This document shows, piece by piece, positions 36,704-44,802 of a DNA stretch of 64,000 nucleotides. Location: NCBI GenBank assembly GCA_021732365.1, contig JAKFVD010000016.1, positions 179,059-243,058 of the forward strand, given 5' to 3'. Each line of letters opens with the position of its first letter. Positions within the stretch are counted from its first letter, which is position 1. The notes beneath the pieces were generated by a model. That model saw nothing but the letters and a program-made list of their open reading frames with translations, was not told the DNA's origin and did not search any database. The stretch is from Methylotenera sp. GTDB taxonomy: Bacteria > Pseudomonadota > Gammaproteobacteria > Burkholderiales > Methylophilaceae. Both the position numbers and the translations under genes were made by a program.

Positions 36704-36731
36704 ACTAAATCAACAGAATGGTTGATTTAGT
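36704..36731. repeat. Perfect 11-bp inverted repeat
   Basis: ACTAAATCAAC at 36704-36714 and GTTGATTTAGT at 36721-36731 are exact reverse complements around a 6-nt loop (AGAATG). It lies downstream of the tRNA-Phe terminator and upstream of the rhodanese gene on the minus strand. It has no adjacent T-run, so an operator is more likely than a terminator. Confidence 0.5.
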
Positions 36732-36748
36732 CACTTTTAGCCAGAAAC

Positions 36749-36776
36749 AAAAAAGCCTTACATCTCTGTAAGGCTT
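36749..36776 (-). terminator. tRNA-Phe terminator
   Basis: A perfect 10-bp stem (AAGCCTTACA 36753-36762 with TGTAAGGCTT 36767-36776) with a 4-nt loop. Read on the minus strand it is followed by a T-run. It begins 8 nt past the 3' end of the tRNA gene. Confidence 0.85.
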
Positions 36777-36784
36777 AATCTAAT

Positions 36785-36860
36785 TGGTGGCCGGAGCGGG
36801 AATCGAACCTGCGACACGCGGATTTTCAATCCGCTGCTCTACCGACTGAGCTATCCGGCC
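36785..36860 (-). tRNA. tRNA-Phe (GAA anticodon)
   Basis: The minus strand gives a 76-nt cloverleaf starting GGCCGGA and ending in an encoded CCA. It has D-loop AGCTCAGTCGGTAGAGC, an anticodon stem-loop with GAA between GGATT and AATCC, and the T-loop GGTTCGATTCC. The acceptor stem GGCCGGA pairs with TCCGGCC. All 76 positions are consistent with tRNA-Phe. A TATAAT box lies 39 nt upstream and a terminator directly downstream, so it is a monocistronic tRNA unit. Confidence 0.97.
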
Positions 36861-36898
36861 ATCATGCAAAACACTACTTAACTATTTGCAAGTCGCGC

Positions 36899-36904
36899 AT
36901 TATA
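36899..36904 (-). promoter_or_regulatory. -10 box of the tRNA-Phe promoter
   Basis: The minus strand reads TATAAT followed by GCGCGAC, a GC-rich discriminator of the kind seen at stringently controlled stable-RNA promoters. A weak -35 (TGTAAA) stands about 16 nt further upstream. The transcript would start about 30 nt before the tRNA. Confidence 0.6.
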
Positions 36905-37130
36905 GCAAACTTCACATAAATTTACACAGTACATCACGATTTAATTCAAACTAAAGTAGTCATGCGCTATTAGATGCTCTATAGTCAACTCTGTTGAGAT
37001 GAACTTTAATTAACAATGTCATTTAGTTGAAGTAAAACGCTGTGAGTATGTTGAATTAAGTGTACTAACATTTAAGTGTATTAAATTTAAGTTTATCAAA
37101 ATAGCACAACAATATTTAAAGGAGATTGAT
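36905..37130. other. Non-coding stretch upstream of the BON/LysM gene
   Basis: About 226 AT-rich bases with no open frame of note. They hold the upstream part of the tRNA-Phe promoter (minus strand) and presumably the promoter of the BON/LysM gene (plus strand). Short near-repeats of TTAAGTGTA-like sequence occur around 37055-37090. The strong AAAGGAGA ribosome-binding site sits just before the ATG at 37131. No RNA gene is recognised. Confidence 0.5.
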
Positions 37131-37631
37131 ATGGGAATGTTTTCATTTATTAAAGAAGCAGGCGAGAAATTATTTGGTATTGGCGAGGCAAAAGCCGCCG
37201 ATGTTGTGGCAAAAAAAGACCCAACGCCAGTTAACGTAGATGCGGCAAATAAAGCAGCGGCTAATGCAATTGCCGGTTATGTGGCCAAAATGAATTTAAC
37301 TGCACGCGATTTAGATATTGGTTTTGATGGGGCGTCGGGCACGGTGATTGTGCAAGGCATGGCGGACACGCAAGAAATCAAAGAGAAAATTTTACTTTGC
37401 TGTGGCAATGTGGCAGGCGTTGAGCACGTGCAAGATCAATTAGGTGTGATTGAAGCAGAAGCTGAACCGCAATTTTATACGGTTGTGCGCGGCGATACTT
37501 TATCTAAAATTGCTAAAGAGTTTTACGGCAATGCCAATGCTTACATGGGTATTTTCGAGGCAAACAAACCAATGCTGAGTCATCCTGATAAAATATACCC
37601 AGGCCAAATGCTACGCATTCCACCGCAATAA
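37131..37631 (+). CDS. BON and LysM domain protein (Kbp/YgaU-like)
   Basis: A 166-residue protein without a signal peptide. It has a BON domain (about residues 45-108; DLDIGFDGASGTVIVQGMADTQEIKEKIL and VAGVEHVQDQL) and a C-terminal LysM domain (about 115-164; YTVVRGDTLSKIAKEFYGNANAYMGIFEANKPM). E. coli Kbp with this layout is a cytoplasmic K+-binding protein induced by osmotic stress. That role here is by homology only. A strong AAAGGAGA site precedes the ATG, suggesting high expression. Confidence 0.9.
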   Translation: MGMFSFIKEAGEKLFGIGEAKAADVVAKKDPTPVNVDAANKAAANAIAGYVAKMNLTARDLDIGFDGASGTVIVQGMADTQEIKEKILLCCGNVAGVEHVQDQLGVIEAEAEPQFYTVVRGDTLSKIAKEFYGNANAYMGIFEANKPMLSHPDKIYPGQMLRIPPQ

Positions 37632-37686
37632 TTTTTACAGAGTAAATTTAACGCATAATTTTTAACTAACACAAGGGAGTTTTACC

Positions 37687-37974
37687 ATGAATACATTTTT
37701 ACGCGCACTATTAGCAGGCGTTTTTGCATTAACATTAGTTGCAGGTTGCAGCAAATCTGACGACGCAGTAGACAATATGAAAGAAGAGATGGGCGAAGCA
37801 GTAGATGCAACCAAAGAGGCGGCTGGTGCAGTAGCTGAAGAAACAAAAGAAGCGGTAACCGATGCAGCAAGTGAAGCAGCAGCGGCAACATCTGAAGCAG
37901 CGGCTGAAGCGAAAGAAGAAGCAGTTGATGCAGTGCAAGCGGCAAAAGATGCAGCAGCTGAAGCGGCTAAATAG
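37687..37974 (+). CDS. Small Ala/Glu-rich lipoprotein with helical repeats
   Basis: A 95-residue protein with a lipoprotein signal (lipobox VAGC, Cys near residue 21). The remainder is nearly all Ala, Glu, Lys and Asp in repeating blocks such as EAAGAVAEETKEAV and ASEAAAATSEAAAEAKEE, predicted to be one long amphipathic helix. It resembles LEA-like or YtxH/CsbD-type stress proteins in composition, but low complexity makes homology unsafe. It follows the BON/LysM gene by 55 nt and ends at a clear terminator, so the two are probably one stress-related transcript. Confidence 0.8.
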   Translation: MNTFLRALLAGVFALTLVAGCSKSDDAVDNMKEEMGEAVDATKEAAGAVAEETKEAVTDAASEAAAATSEAAAEAKEEAVDAVQAAKDAAAEAAK

Positions 37975-37994
37975 TTAAATACAGATTGAAATTT

Positions 37995-38027
37995 AACCCG
38001 CAAAGCTGAAAAGTTTTGCGGGTTTTT
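37995..38027 (+). terminator. Rho-independent terminator
   Basis: AACCCGCAAA (37995-38004) pairs with TTTGCGGGTT (38015-38024) around a 10-nt loop, followed by a T-run. It ends the small lipoprotein transcript and lies just ahead of cobT. Confidence 0.85.
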
Positions 38028-38044
38028 CATTTAAACTAATTGGC

Positions 38045-39115
38045 ATGAAGATTTTTAATATATTGCCTTTAGACAACAGCTTAAAAGCTGACTTAACCCA
38101 TAAAATCAATCAAAAAACCAAGCCGCTGGGTGCGCTTGGCAAATTAGAAGCCTTAGCATTGCAGATTGGGCAAATTCAACACACATTAACGCCACAATTA
38201 AATCAGCCAACTTTACTGGTTTTTGCGGGCGATCATGGCATTGCACAAAGCAATGTCAGCCCTTATCCACAAAGTGTCACCGCGCAAATGGTGCTGAATT
38301 TTTTGCAAGGAACCGCTGCGATTAATGTGTTTGCCAAGCAAAACCACATGAAATTGCGTGTGATTGATGCAGGAGTTAACCATGTTTTCGATGCAAAAAA
38401 TGTGTTAACTAATGCATTGATTGATGCAAAAATCGACTTTGGTACACGCAATTTTTTAAGCCAGCCAGCGATGTCATTAAACCAATGTGAGCAAGCACTT
38501 ACTTTTGGTGCAACGCTTGCCAAAAAAGAAACTGATGCTGGTTGCAATATTATCGGTTTTGGCGAAATGGGGATTGGCAACACATCATCTGCCAGCTGTT
38601 TAATGAGCGTATTGTGCGGCATACCAATTGAGCAATGCGTGGGGCACGGCACGGGTTTAGATGACGCCGGTTTAGCGCACAAAACATTTATTTTAAAACA
38701 AGCGATTGCACACCATGCACTTAATGGCGTGGATGCGATTGAGGCTTTGGCCACCTTTGGTGGCTTTGAAATTGCCATGATGGCGGGTGCAATGTTAGGC
38801 GCTGCTGAGCAAAAAGCAGTGTTACTGATTGATGGGTTTATTGCCAGCGCGGCTTTACTGGTGGCTTATAAAATGCAGCCGCATATTTTGGATTATTGCG
38901 TATTCGCACATTGCTCAAACGAGCAAGCGCATCGGCAATTATTAGCGTATTTAAATGCAACAACCCTGCTAGATTTAGATTTACGCTTAGGTGAAGGTAC
39001 AGGCGCTACACTTGCCTACCCGCTGGTGCAGGCGGCGGTTAATTTTTTAAATGATATGGCAAGCTTTGAAAGCGCAGGCGTTAGTCAGGCAGTTGATGCT
39101 GCTAGAGTGAGTTAA
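38045..39115 (+). CDS. cobT: Nicotinate-nucleotide--dimethylbenzimidazole phosphoribosyltransferase CobT
   Basis: A 356-residue enzyme that makes alpha-ribazole phosphate from nicotinate mononucleotide and 5,6-dimethylbenzimidazole, the activated lower ligand of cobalamin. Marks are [52 protein letters not shown] and the C-terminal [17 protein letters not shown], whose Glu is the general base in the family. It starts the plus-strand cobT-cobS-cobC group; cobS follows after 2 nt. BluB encoded across the way would supply the substrate base. Confidence 0.95.
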   Translation: MKIFNILPLDNSLKADLTHKINQKTKPLGALGKLEALALQIGQIQHTLTPQLNQPTLLVFAGDHGIAQSNVSPYPQSVTAQMVLNFLQGTAAINVFAKQNHMKLRVIDAGVNHVFDAKNVLTNALIDAKIDFGTRNFLSQPAMSLNQCEQALTFGATLAKKETDAGCNIIGFGEMGIGNTSSASCLMSVLCGIPIEQCVGHGTGLDDAGLAHKTFILKQAIAHHALNGVDAIEALATFGGFEIAMMAGAMLGAAEQKAVLLIDGFIASAALLVAYKMQPHILDYCVFAHCSNEQAHRQLLAYLNATTLLDLDLRLGEGTGATLAYPLVQAAVNFLNDMASFESAGVSQAVDAARVS

Positions 39116-39117
39116 AG

Positions 39118-39924
39118 ATGCGTAAAGAATGGCAATATTTTTTGTTGGCTGTGGGATTTTTTACGCGCATACCTGTGCCCAGCTTTCACGATTTTCAAGA
39201 GTCGGATTTGAATCATGCCAGTAAGTATTTTCCATTAATCGGCATATTGGTTGGGCTGATTGGCGCGATTGTGTTTTATTTCGCGTACTTGTTTTTGCCA
39301 CTGGCGATAGCCATTTTGGCCAGCATGTCTGCCACCATTTATTCAACTGGCGCCTTTCATGAAGATGGCCTAGCCGACAGTGCAGATGGCCTTGGTGGCG
39401 GCTGGGATAAAGATAAAATCATCATCATTATGCAAGACTCCAGGCTAGGTACTTATGGCGCCGTGGCGCTATTTTTGATGCTGTTTACAAAATTTCAAGC
39501 GCTTAACTCGTTAAATTACTTTTTAATTCCAGTCGCGTTAGTTACCGCTCATGCATTAAGCCGTTTATGTGCGGTGTGGATGATGCAAAGTTTAGATTAC
39601 GTGAAAATCAGCGGCAAAGCCAAACCGCTTGCTACGCAAATCAACTTACCCAGCTTGTTAGTCGCCAATTTATTCGGGTTACTGCCATTTTTTGGCGTTA
39701 TTTATGCGTTAAGTATCAGTAATCACTCACATTTAATCATTTTAAAATTTGTGGGTTTTACGTTAATACCAGTTGGCTTGAGTTGGTTTTGGTGGCGCCA
39801 TAAAATCAAACGCTGGCTGGGCGGCTACACTGGCGATTGCCTAGGCGCAACGCAACAAATCACAGAGCTGGCATTTTATTTGGGGGTGCTTGCTTGGAGT
39901 ATTAATTTGGGGGCTGGCCTTTGA
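39118..39924 (+). CDS. cobS: Adenosylcobinamide-GDP ribazoletransferase CobS
   Basis: A 268-residue polytopic membrane enzyme that joins adenosylcobinamide-GDP to alpha-ribazole (phosphate). Family signatures are FFTRIPVP near the N-terminus, TGAFHEDGLADSADGLGGGWDKD with the metal-binding acidic residues, and the C-terminal GGYTGDCLGATQQITELA. It has about six membrane helices. Its end overlaps cobC by 4 nt. Confidence 0.95.
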   Translation: MRKEWQYFLLAVGFFTRIPVPSFHDFQESDLNHASKYFPLIGILVGLIGAIVFYFAYLFLPLAIAILASMSATIYSTGAFHEDGLADSADGLGGGWDKDKIIIIMQDSRLGTYGAVALFLMLFTKFQALNSLNYFLIPVALVTAHALSRLCAVWMMQSLDYVKISGKAKPLATQINLPSLLVANLFGLLPFFGVIYALSISNHSHLIILKFVGFTLIPVGLSWFWWRHKIKRWLGGYTGDCLGATQQITELAFYLGVLAWSINLGAGL

Positions 39925-40493
39925 AGCTTTTTTTAATTCGGCACACTTCACTGCAAGTGCCCAGTGGCATTTGCTATGGGCAAAGTGACATTGATGTCGC
40001 CAGCAGCTTTATGGATGAAGCGTTGCACACTCAGCAAAAAATACTTAATACGCAATTTGATGCCATTTTTACCAGCCCACTACAACGCTGTTTAAAGCTC
40101 GCCAATGCGCTTAATATAGGTGAGCCAATTATGGATATTCGTCTAATGGAGCTTAATTTTGGAGATTGGGAAATGTCGGCTTGGGACGATATTCCGCGAG
40201 ATATTTTTGATGTATGGGCACATAATTATGCCAACTTAGCGCCGCCCAATGGCGAAACATTTAGCCAGCTGCAGCAACGCGGCGTACATTTTTTAGAAGA
40301 AACTTTATCACACTACCCAAAAGGCAATATTGCCATTGTGACGCATGGTGGCATGATTCGCGCCCTGCTGGCGCATGTGCTGAATATGCCGCTTAAAGGC
40401 CTGTTTAGATTGACGATTGATTATGGCAGCGTCACACAACTGGAGTTTGGTGACACTAACTCAGTACCAAAAATTAATTTTGTGAATCTTTAG
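39921..40493 (+). CDS. cobC: Alpha-ribazole phosphatase / histidine phosphatase CobC
   Basis: A 190-residue histidine phosphatase. The catalytic RH is at the start (LFLIRHTSLQVPSGICYGQSD), then FTSPLQRCLKLA, the acid region MELNFGDWEM and the second histidine in VTHGGMIRALLAH. The short N-terminus with SGICYGQSD and the position right after cobS identify it as the phosphatase of cobalamin nucleotide loop assembly. Other histidine phosphatases are possible but less likely. Confidence 0.88.
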   Translation: MKLFLIRHTSLQVPSGICYGQSDIDVASSFMDEALHTQQKILNTQFDAIFTSPLQRCLKLANALNIGEPIMDIRLMELNFGDWEMSAWDDIPRDIFDVWAHNYANLAPPNGETFSQLQQRGVHFLEETLSHYPKGNIAIVTHGGMIRALLAHVLNMPLKGLFRLTIDYGSVTQLEFGDTNSVPKINFVNL

Positions 40494-40515
40494 ACATATT
40501 GAGCGTTTTTAAGTG

Positions 40516-40734
40516 TTAAGCACCTGCAACAAGCGTAATGCGGTTATCAAAACACTCGACTATTTGGCCTGCACGAATTTTAGCGGTTTTGCGCAACTCA
40601 ATTTCACCGTCCACCGTCACAATGCCGTCTGCCACAAACGCTTTGCCCTGACCGCCGCTATCAGCAATGCCTGTGGTTTTTAGCAAATCACACAGCGCAA
40701 TAAACTCGCCTTTTAACTCAAATTGACTATCCAT
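40516..40734 (-). CDS. S4-domain RNA-binding protein (YbcJ type)
   Basis: A 72-residue protein that is one S4 RNA-binding fold: FIALCDLLKTTGIADSGGQGKAFVADGIVTVDGEIELRKTAKIRAGQIVE. The GG(Q/A)-K-xx-I/V-xxG-V-xVNG-like pattern matches the YbcJ/YaaA group. The RNA target is unknown. It follows cobU by 6 nt and is probably co-transcribed, with no evident link to cobalamin. Confidence 0.9.
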   Translation of the reverse strand: MDSQFELKGEFIALCDLLKTTGIADSGGQGKAFVADGIVTVDGEIELRKTAKIRAGQIVECFDNRITLVAGA

Positions 40735-40740
40735 ATTTAT

Positions 40741-41286
40741 CTATCCTTTTAATTTGAGTGGCAAGCCAGCCGCAATAAATACTACTTCATCGGCTATTTG
40801 CGCCACGGCTTGATTCAGTCTGCCTTGTTCATCTTGAAACTGGCGATTAATCGCGCCCAAAGGCACAATGCCCATGCCCACCTCGTTGCTGACCACAATC
40901 ACTTTGCCAGTTAACATTGGCAACACTTCTATTAAAGCAGCTCTTTCAGACGACCATTCAATTGTTTGTGGCTGCGCGCAATCGGGGCAAATACATTGCG
41001 CTAGCCATAGGGTGAGGCAATCCACAATTACACATTGACCTGCTTTGGCATGGTTTTGCAAAGCAAGCGCCAAATGATGGGCTTGCTCAACTGTGCTCCA
41101 ATCTTTAGGGCGGCGTGATTGGTGGTGCGCCACGCGCTGCCCAAACTCATCATCAAACACCAAGGCAGTGGCGATATAAGTCACTGGCAAACCAGACGCT
41201 ATCGCTAATTGTTCTGCATAGCTACTTTTACCAGAGCGCGCGCCACCCAAAACCAAGGTAATGCCAGTAGCGTTATTTTGCGTCAT
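40741..41286 (-). CDS. cobU: Adenosylcobinamide kinase / guanylyltransferase CobU
   Basis: A 181-residue bifunctional enzyme that phosphorylates adenosylcobinamide and then transfers GMP to it. P-loop GGARSGKSSYAEQL is near the N-terminus. The guanylylated-histidine region is RVAHHQSRRPKDW, followed by VIVDCLTLWLAQ and the closing VVSNEVGMGIVPLGAINRQFQDEQGRLNQAVA. I chose ATG 41286, which has GGAAACAAG just upstream, over the in-frame ATG at 41301. The start overlaps bluB by 14 nt. Confidence 0.94.
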   Translation of the reverse strand: MTQNNATGITLVLGGARSGKSSYAEQLAIASGLPVTYIATALVFDDEFGQRVAHHQSRRPKDWSTVEQAHHLALALQNHAKAGQCVIVDCLTLWLAQCICPDCAQPQTIEWSSERAALIEVLPMLTGKVIVVSNEVGMGIVPLGAINRQFQDEQGRLNQAVAQIADEVVFIAAGLPLKLKG

Positions 41287-41947
41287 CTTGTTTCCAGCCA
41301 TTTTCCATTAACATATCCGCTAACGGTTTTTCGGTTTTCCAACCCGTTTCAACCAGCATAGGTTCTTTATAAAAACTGACAACATGCCCCAAGCACAACA
41401 CAGCAATCGGTTTTGCATCGGCTGGCATATTTAATAATTGCGCCAGCTCAATTGGGTCAAACAAACTCACCCAACCCAAGCCCAAACCCTCTGCACGTGC
41501 CGTAAGCCACATATTTTGGATGGCGCAACTGACTGACGCTATATCCATTTCTGGTAAGGTACGGCGACCAAACACATGGCTTTCACGTTTATCGCAAAGC
41601 GTGGCAATTAATAGCTCGCCGCACTCTAAAATTCCTTCTACCTTTAAGCGTAAAAACTCGGACATGCGCGCAGTAGCCTCATATTCACCAATCGCTTGGG
41701 CTGTTTTAATGCGCTCTGCATCCACTTGTTTGTGAATGGCTTGACGGATTTTTTTATCGGTAATGCGAATAAAACGCCACGGCTGCATAAGGCCAACACT
41801 GGGAGCGTGATGCGCTGCTGCCAATATCTTTTGCAAAATCGCGTTATCTACTGGTCTTGGCAAAAAATGCCGCATATCGCGACGCTCTCGAATCACTTTG
41901 TAGATGGCCGCCTGCTCTTCCAGGCTGTATGCATGGGGATTATGCAT
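41273..41947 (-). CDS. bluB: 5,6-dimethylbenzimidazole synthase BluB
   Basis: A 224-residue flavin-destroying enzyme that converts reduced FMN and O2 to DMB, the lower ligand of cobalamin. It shows a nitroreductase-like fold with IRERRDMRHFLPRPV, ILAAAHHAPSVGLMQPWRFI and the C-terminal GLGWVSLFDP. The last feature and the cob neighbours separate BluB from general nitroreductases. The open frame reaches 41992. That longer start would place a strong terminator hairpin (41976-41999) inside the gene, so ATG 41947 is preferred. Confidence 0.92.
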   Translation of the reverse strand: MHNPHAYSLEEQAAIYKVIRERRDMRHFLPRPVDNAILQKILAAAHHAPSVGLMQPWRFIRITDKKIRQAIHKQVDAERIKTAQAIGEYEATARMSEFLRLKVEGILECGELLIATLCDKRESHVFGRRTLPEMDIASVSCAIQNMWLTARAEGLGLGWVSLFDPIELAQLLNMPADAKPIAVLCLGHVVSFYKEPMLVETGWKTEKPLADMLMENGWKQDDAK

Positions 41948-41970
41948 GTGATAATGAATGGTTTTGACGC

Positions 41971-41999
41971 AAAAAAAGCCGCTTAACTGCAAGCGGCTT
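41971..41999 (-). terminator. Terminator between btuM and bluB
   Basis: AAGCCGC (41976-41982) pairs with GCGGCTT (41993-41999) around a 10-nt loop. On the minus strand it ends in a seven-T run. It lies after the btuM stop and before the bluB start, so it can separate bluB-cobU from the btuM transcript. Confidence 0.82.
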
Positions 42000-42016
42000 A
42001 AAGCAATTAATTCGCA

Positions 42017-42598
42017 TTAAGCTTTTGAAGTTTGCAAGGGTTTGACACTGCGCCATAAAGCCACGCTTAACCAAACAAAGGCAAAATACATGGCCGCAAA
42101 GCCCATCCAATTTGGACAATATTCCCAACCATGCTGCATGGATTCGATTAAACCTTCAGCTGGAAAACGCCCAGAGAATAAGTAATACGTTTGAGTAGAA
42201 ATTACAAACGCCGCAAATGTAGTACCTAAGCTCACTAAAGTATAAGCAGATACCGCTTTTAAATTTGCAGCGAAAACGTCTTTATGTTTGCTTAACCACA
42301 AACCACCCAACCACATAACGCCATAAGCAGGAATTAAGCCCCAATAGCCATTAGTCAAGCAAAAACCTTGTGCAGGGTCAAATGCCGCTGCGCCAAAATC
42401 AATGACTGTTGCCAACACAAAAAATCCAGCAAACCAGCCAGCACGCTTTAATAATAAGCCGCCCAATAAAAATAATGCCAAGCTAGCGTCTGGCAAAGAA
42501 ACGTGCGTGAGCACATGACTACCGCGTGTTAACAGCATAAAAAATGCAATTGTAGCGGCAATAATCAGTTGTTTAGATAGCGTTAAATTGTTTTGCAT
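42017..42598 (-). CDS. btuM: Predicted cobalamin transporter BtuM
   Basis: A 193-residue polytopic membrane protein with about six helices. It fits BtuM, a small B12 transporter of Gram-negative bacteria related to ECF S-components but working without an ECF module. The cysteine in DPAQGFCLTNGYW is residue 80, the position of the cobalt-coordinating Cys80 described for Thiobacillus denitrificans BtuM. The placement just downstream of riboswitch-controlled btuB supports it. It would take cobalamin from the periplasm into the cytoplasm, and no BtuCDF genes are seen here. Confidence 0.8.
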   Translation of the reverse strand: MQNNLTLSKQLIIAATIAFFMLLTRGSHVLTHVSLPDASLALFLLGGLLLKRAGWFAGFFVLATVIDFGAAAFDPAQGFCLTNGYWGLIPAYGVMWLGGLWLSKHKDVFAANLKAVSAYTLVSLGTTFAAFVISTQTYYLFSGRFPAEGLIESMQHGWEYCPNWMGFAAMYFAFVWLSVALWRSVKPLQTSKA

Positions 42599-42622
42599 GG
42601 TGAATCCTGTGCTTTAAGCTTT

Positions 42623-42672
42623 AAAAAGCCACAAATAAATAATACCGAATCATACCATTTTGTGGCTTTTTT
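42623..42672 (-). terminator. Terminator between btuB and btuM
   Basis: AAAAAGCCACAAA (42623-42635) pairs perfectly with TTTGTGGCTTTTT (42659-42671) around a 23-nt loop, with T-runs on both strands. It stands 15 nt after the btuB stop. btuM would need readthrough or its own promoter. Confidence 0.75.
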
Positions 42673-42686
42673 GATGTGCATCAATC

Positions 42687-44636
42687 TTAAAAATCTGCGC
42701 GCATGCCCACGCGCCAGGTGCGTACAAAATCGACTGGATAAATTGAGTCATCCGCCACTTGAATCGAATTTTCTACTTCAAACAGGTTATTAATCGCAGC
42801 AAAGAAGTTCAGGTTTTTATACTGATAATTGACTGCGATATTGGTTGAATTGTAACTATCTTGTCTTTGACTAAAGTTGTTTTGAAAGTCGTTAAACGCA
42901 TAAGCTTTTGAGCGCCAATTGTGGTTAAGATTTAATTGAGCTTGTTCAAAAAATTGATAATTTAAGTTGGCAACAACCGTGTGTTTAGGCACGCCTGGTA
43001 AATCATTGCCATTAAATGTACCGCCGCCATCATTTTCACGGTCAATTTTTGCGCGCGTAAAATTATAAATAAGCGATGCACTTAATGCATCATTGAACTT
43101 AAAATAATCCTGCACTTCAATACCGTATTTTGTTGATGAATCAATGTTGGTATTTCTAAATATCACTGGCACGAGATAAATTTCATCTTCTAAATCCGCA
43201 TAAAAAGTTGTCAATTTTAACCGATTATTAGCAATAATGTGATTTAAGCCCACGTTGAAAGTTTTTACTTTGGCCGGGTCAATAAAACCGTTAAAACCAC
43301 CGCCGAACCCAAATAGTCTATCAATATCAGGCGCTTGGTGTGCTTGATTGTAATTAGTAAATACGCTCAAATTACTGTTAAAGCGATAGTTAGCACCAAT
43401 GTCCCAAGCATCAATATCATTTTTTTCTGTAGCCGCTGGCGGCAGACCAAATGCATTGGTGATTGGTGTAAATCGGTATCTCACGGTTTCGTTACGCACA
43501 CCCGCAGATAGCGTCAACGCATCAATTAAGTACTCTCCATGCAGATAAAACGCCTCATTTATTTTGGTGGTTTTATCTGTGCTTGGACCAAAACCAAAGT
43601 CACTAAATGATTTTCTTTCGCCATCAAAGTCTTGATAACCAGCCAACAAATTCAATGCATCACTCTGGTAACGAATACTAATATCATTGCTTTTGTATAG
43701 TGAATCAGCAGTTGAGGGCGTTGCGGAAATAAACTCTGAAAACTTATCATCTTGATAATGATAGGCACTGATTTGAATATTTTTATTCAAATCAAATTGA
43801 GCACCAATTCGCCACTGGTCACTATCAAAGCTTTGCTGGGTGTAGGCAGAACCGCCATTTTGCCTAGAATTATCTCTAAATTCAGCTTGTGTTAAAGGGT
43901 TAACATAACGAATTTCGTTGCGCGAACTTGTGGCCTCCGCAATAAAACGCAAGTTTTCTGTTGGCTTGATTTTTAGTTTTATATTTTGCGTGTCGCCATC
44001 AAAATGGTCTTTATGACCAGTAATATCTTTTTTACTGAATCCATTGTAGTCATCGTGCGCGAGATTAGCGGATAGATCAAAATACTGTTCTGAGATTCCG
44101 GCACTAATCGAATGATTTTGTTGGCCAACGTTACCAAGCGAGGTTGTCACTGTAACGCCTGTTTTATTTTTGGTGTAAATTTGTATCGTACCCGCCGTAG
44201 CACCATCGCCATAAATCACAGAGCCAGCACCTTTAGTAATTTCAATACGTTCAATATTATTTAGCGGAATGCCTGCTAATAATGCAGGCTGCAAGTCAAT
44301 ATTGTTTAAGCGCTGACCATCCACCACAATCACCACGTTTTGATAACCATTTTCAGTGCCAAAACCTCTTAAGTTGATAGCAGGTGTGGCGCGGTTGCCA
44401 ATATTTGGCGATACGTTGAGTGATGTCTGTTGGGTTAAAAAATCATACAAAGTGCTTGTGCCAGAAGCTTCAATTTGCTCAGCGGTGTGCACTTCAGACG
44501 CATAAGTGGTTTCTGATTCCTTATGTTCAAAGCGATTGGCTTTAACAGTCACTTCATCTAAATTTAAATTTTCTGCGGCAAATGCAGACGATTGAATAGC
44601 CAAGCCGATTAGGCTCGCTGTGATGGTTTTTTGCAT
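42687..44636 (-). CDS. btuB: TonB-dependent cobalamin receptor BtuB
   Basis: A 649-residue outer-membrane receptor. The signal peptide is MQKTITASLIGLAIQSSAFA. A TonB-box-like DEVTVKA follows, then the plug domain (about 35-150; LNLRGFGTENGYQNVVIVVDGQRLNNIDL and RIEITKGAGSVIYGDGATAGTIQIYTK) and a 22-strand barrel ending in the terminal aromatic VGMRADF. The cobalamin riboswitch upstream and BtuM downstream make B12 the likely ligand. Corrinoid precursors are possible. Confidence 0.92.
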   Translation of the reverse strand: MQKTITASLIGLAIQSSAFAAENLNLDEVTVKANRFEHKESETTYASEVHTAEQIEASGTSTLYDFLTQQTSLNVSPNIGNRATPAINLRGFGTENGYQNVVIVVDGQRLNNIDLQPALLAGIPLNNIERIEITKGAGSVIYGDGATAGTIQIYTKNKTGVTVTTSLGNVGQQNHSISAGISEQYFDLSANLAHDDYNGFSKKDITGHKDHFDGDTQNIKLKIKPTENLRFIAEATSSRNEIRYVNPLTQAEFRDNSRQNGGSAYTQQSFDSDQWRIGAQFDLNKNIQISAYHYQDDKFSEFISATPSTADSLYKSNDISIRYQSDALNLLAGYQDFDGERKSFSDFGFGPSTDKTTKINEAFYLHGEYLIDALTLSAGVRNETVRYRFTPITNAFGLPPAATEKNDIDAWDIGANYRFNSNLSVFTNYNQAHQAPDIDRLFGFGGGFNGFIDPAKVKTFNVGLNHIIANNRLKLTTFYADLEDEIYLVPVIFRNTNIDSSTKYGIEVQDYFKFNDALSASLIYNFTRAKIDRENDGGGTFNGNDLPGVPKHTVVANLNYQFFEQAQLNLNHNWRSKAYAFNDFQNNFSQRQDSYNSTNIAVNYQYKNLNFFAAINNLFEVENSIQVADDSIYPVDFVRTWRVGMRADF

Positions 44637-44653
44637 GGTAAAAATATCCCTGT

Positions 44654-44672
44654 TTACACGCGACCCCGCGTG
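44654..44672 (-). promoter_or_regulatory. GC-rich hairpin in the btuB leader
   Basis: The minus strand reads CACGCG-GGGT-CGCGTG a few bases before the btuB ribosome-binding region. It is a perfect 6-bp GC-rich stem in AT-rich surroundings. A second CGCGGGGT lies at about 44772-44779, just after the riboswitch. It may be the expression platform of the riboswitch. Confidence 0.5.
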
Positions 44673-44802
44673 CTATTTTTATAATGAGGAATATCAGGAG
44701 TGTTTGAATAAGCCAGAACTTAACGCACAAATTGAATGAAAAAATTGCGCATTTTGTTTTGATTACCGACACCCCGCGGTATTTCCTAACGTTTTAATTG
44801 CA

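Noticed and set aside
37662..38030. Ala/Ser-rich frames opposite the small lipoprotein
   Set aside because: They arise from the GCA/GAA repeat composition of the real gene on the plus strand and would include its terminator.
41948..41992. Longer N-terminus of BluB
   Set aside because: It would encode part of a strong terminator hairpin and adds residues not seen in the family.
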